From: Pictodentalium vernedei
Taxonomy: Eukaryota; Mollusca; Scaphopoda; Dentaliida; Dentaliidae
Reading direction: 5' to 3'
Length of the DNA: 64,000 bases
NCBI GenBank assembly: GCA_031216915.1
Contig: CM062296.1
Span: 796,149,608-796,213,607 of the forward strand
The notes below the pieces were generated by a model, which searched no databases, was not told the origin of the DNA, and was given only the letters and a program-made list of their open reading frames with translations. Position numbers and translations under genes: made by a program. Shown piece by piece: positions 63,781-64,000 of the stretch. The stretch's first letter is position 1. Each line of letters begins with the position of its first letter.

Positions 63781-64000
63781 TTTTTTAGAATCTCAAAGGT
63801 TTATAAGCAGTTATTTGTGGGGGCGGACACAGGTGCTCGGTACAACTTACAAGCTGAGAACTCTAAAAAATTAATTTGGGTAAGGATATTTTGGATCGTA
63901 CTGTATGTGGAGAGTGGATTGTAACTAAATCACCCACAGAGTGGAGTTATCAACCAAGCTATAACTTTCAAATTTTGTACATAACGACAAAAAACACAAG

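Overview
The window is eukaryotic nuclear DNA from an invertebrate, most likely a mollusc or another lophotrochozoan. Support for this: metazoan-type LINE, Gypsy, Tc1, hAT-like and TTAA-type elements; a 156-bp core-repeat element followed by a tetranucleotide microsatellite, resembling the bivalve pearl/Helentron design; the short motif GGGAGATAACTC, which I associate with mollusc repeats; many hairpin MITEs; and only one recognisable host exon. It contains no operons, Shine-Dalgarno signals or prokaryotic genes. A 100-N assembly gap lies at 43646-43745.

Layout. 1-356 is a degenerate short repeat. 357-9389 is a 144-bp satellite (about 62 copies) with internal higher-order duplications. 9.4-15 kb is repeat-poor background with a 180-bp tandem repeat, LINE fragments, hairpin MITEs and a TTAA-type MITE. 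15.2-19.8 kb holds a 1,888-bp direct duplication that carries two unidentified convergent reading frames. 23,618-31,755 is element E1, an 8.1-kb foldback-type element whose arms are more than 3 kb long. 32.0-43.5 kb is a decayed minus-strand Gypsy LTR retrotransposon interrupted by two Tc1-like elements, a piggyBac-like MITE, a 706-bp hAT-like element and a palindrome. 45.5-52 kb is a LINE split by element E2 (46,566-51,449), a 4.9-kb element with about 1.19-kb terminal inverted repeats and four compact genes. 52.3-61 kb contains LINE ORF1-like genes, a pearl-like element inside one of them, and a complete-length but decayed Jockey-like LINE. At 62,380 a single exon looks like exon 1 of the mitochondrial acyl-CoA dehydrogenase ACAD9, running to the right out of the window.

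The main discovery candidate is the pair E1 and E2. Their DNA is not alike overall, but they share: the terminus YAGTAGTAT, 4-bp target-site duplications (ATAT; AGAA), a TGACGTCA palindrome about 60-68 bp from the end, kilobase-scale inverted repeats, C2H2 zinc-finger genes, and a TATA box 58-63 nt upstream of every gene start. Three E2 promoters share about 40 bp, including TATAAAAGG(A/G)GTGTTGG, and one E1 promoter has a close variant. E2 genes are packed head to tail so that stop codons fall inside or next to the next promoter. The E2 insertion can be proved from the window itself: removing it and one AGAA restores the LINE reading frame, which matches a second fragment of the same LINE family at 10.8-11.1 kb. 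No polymerase or integrase/transposase is visible, so both look like non-autonomous or minimal members of a virus-like mobile-element lineage.
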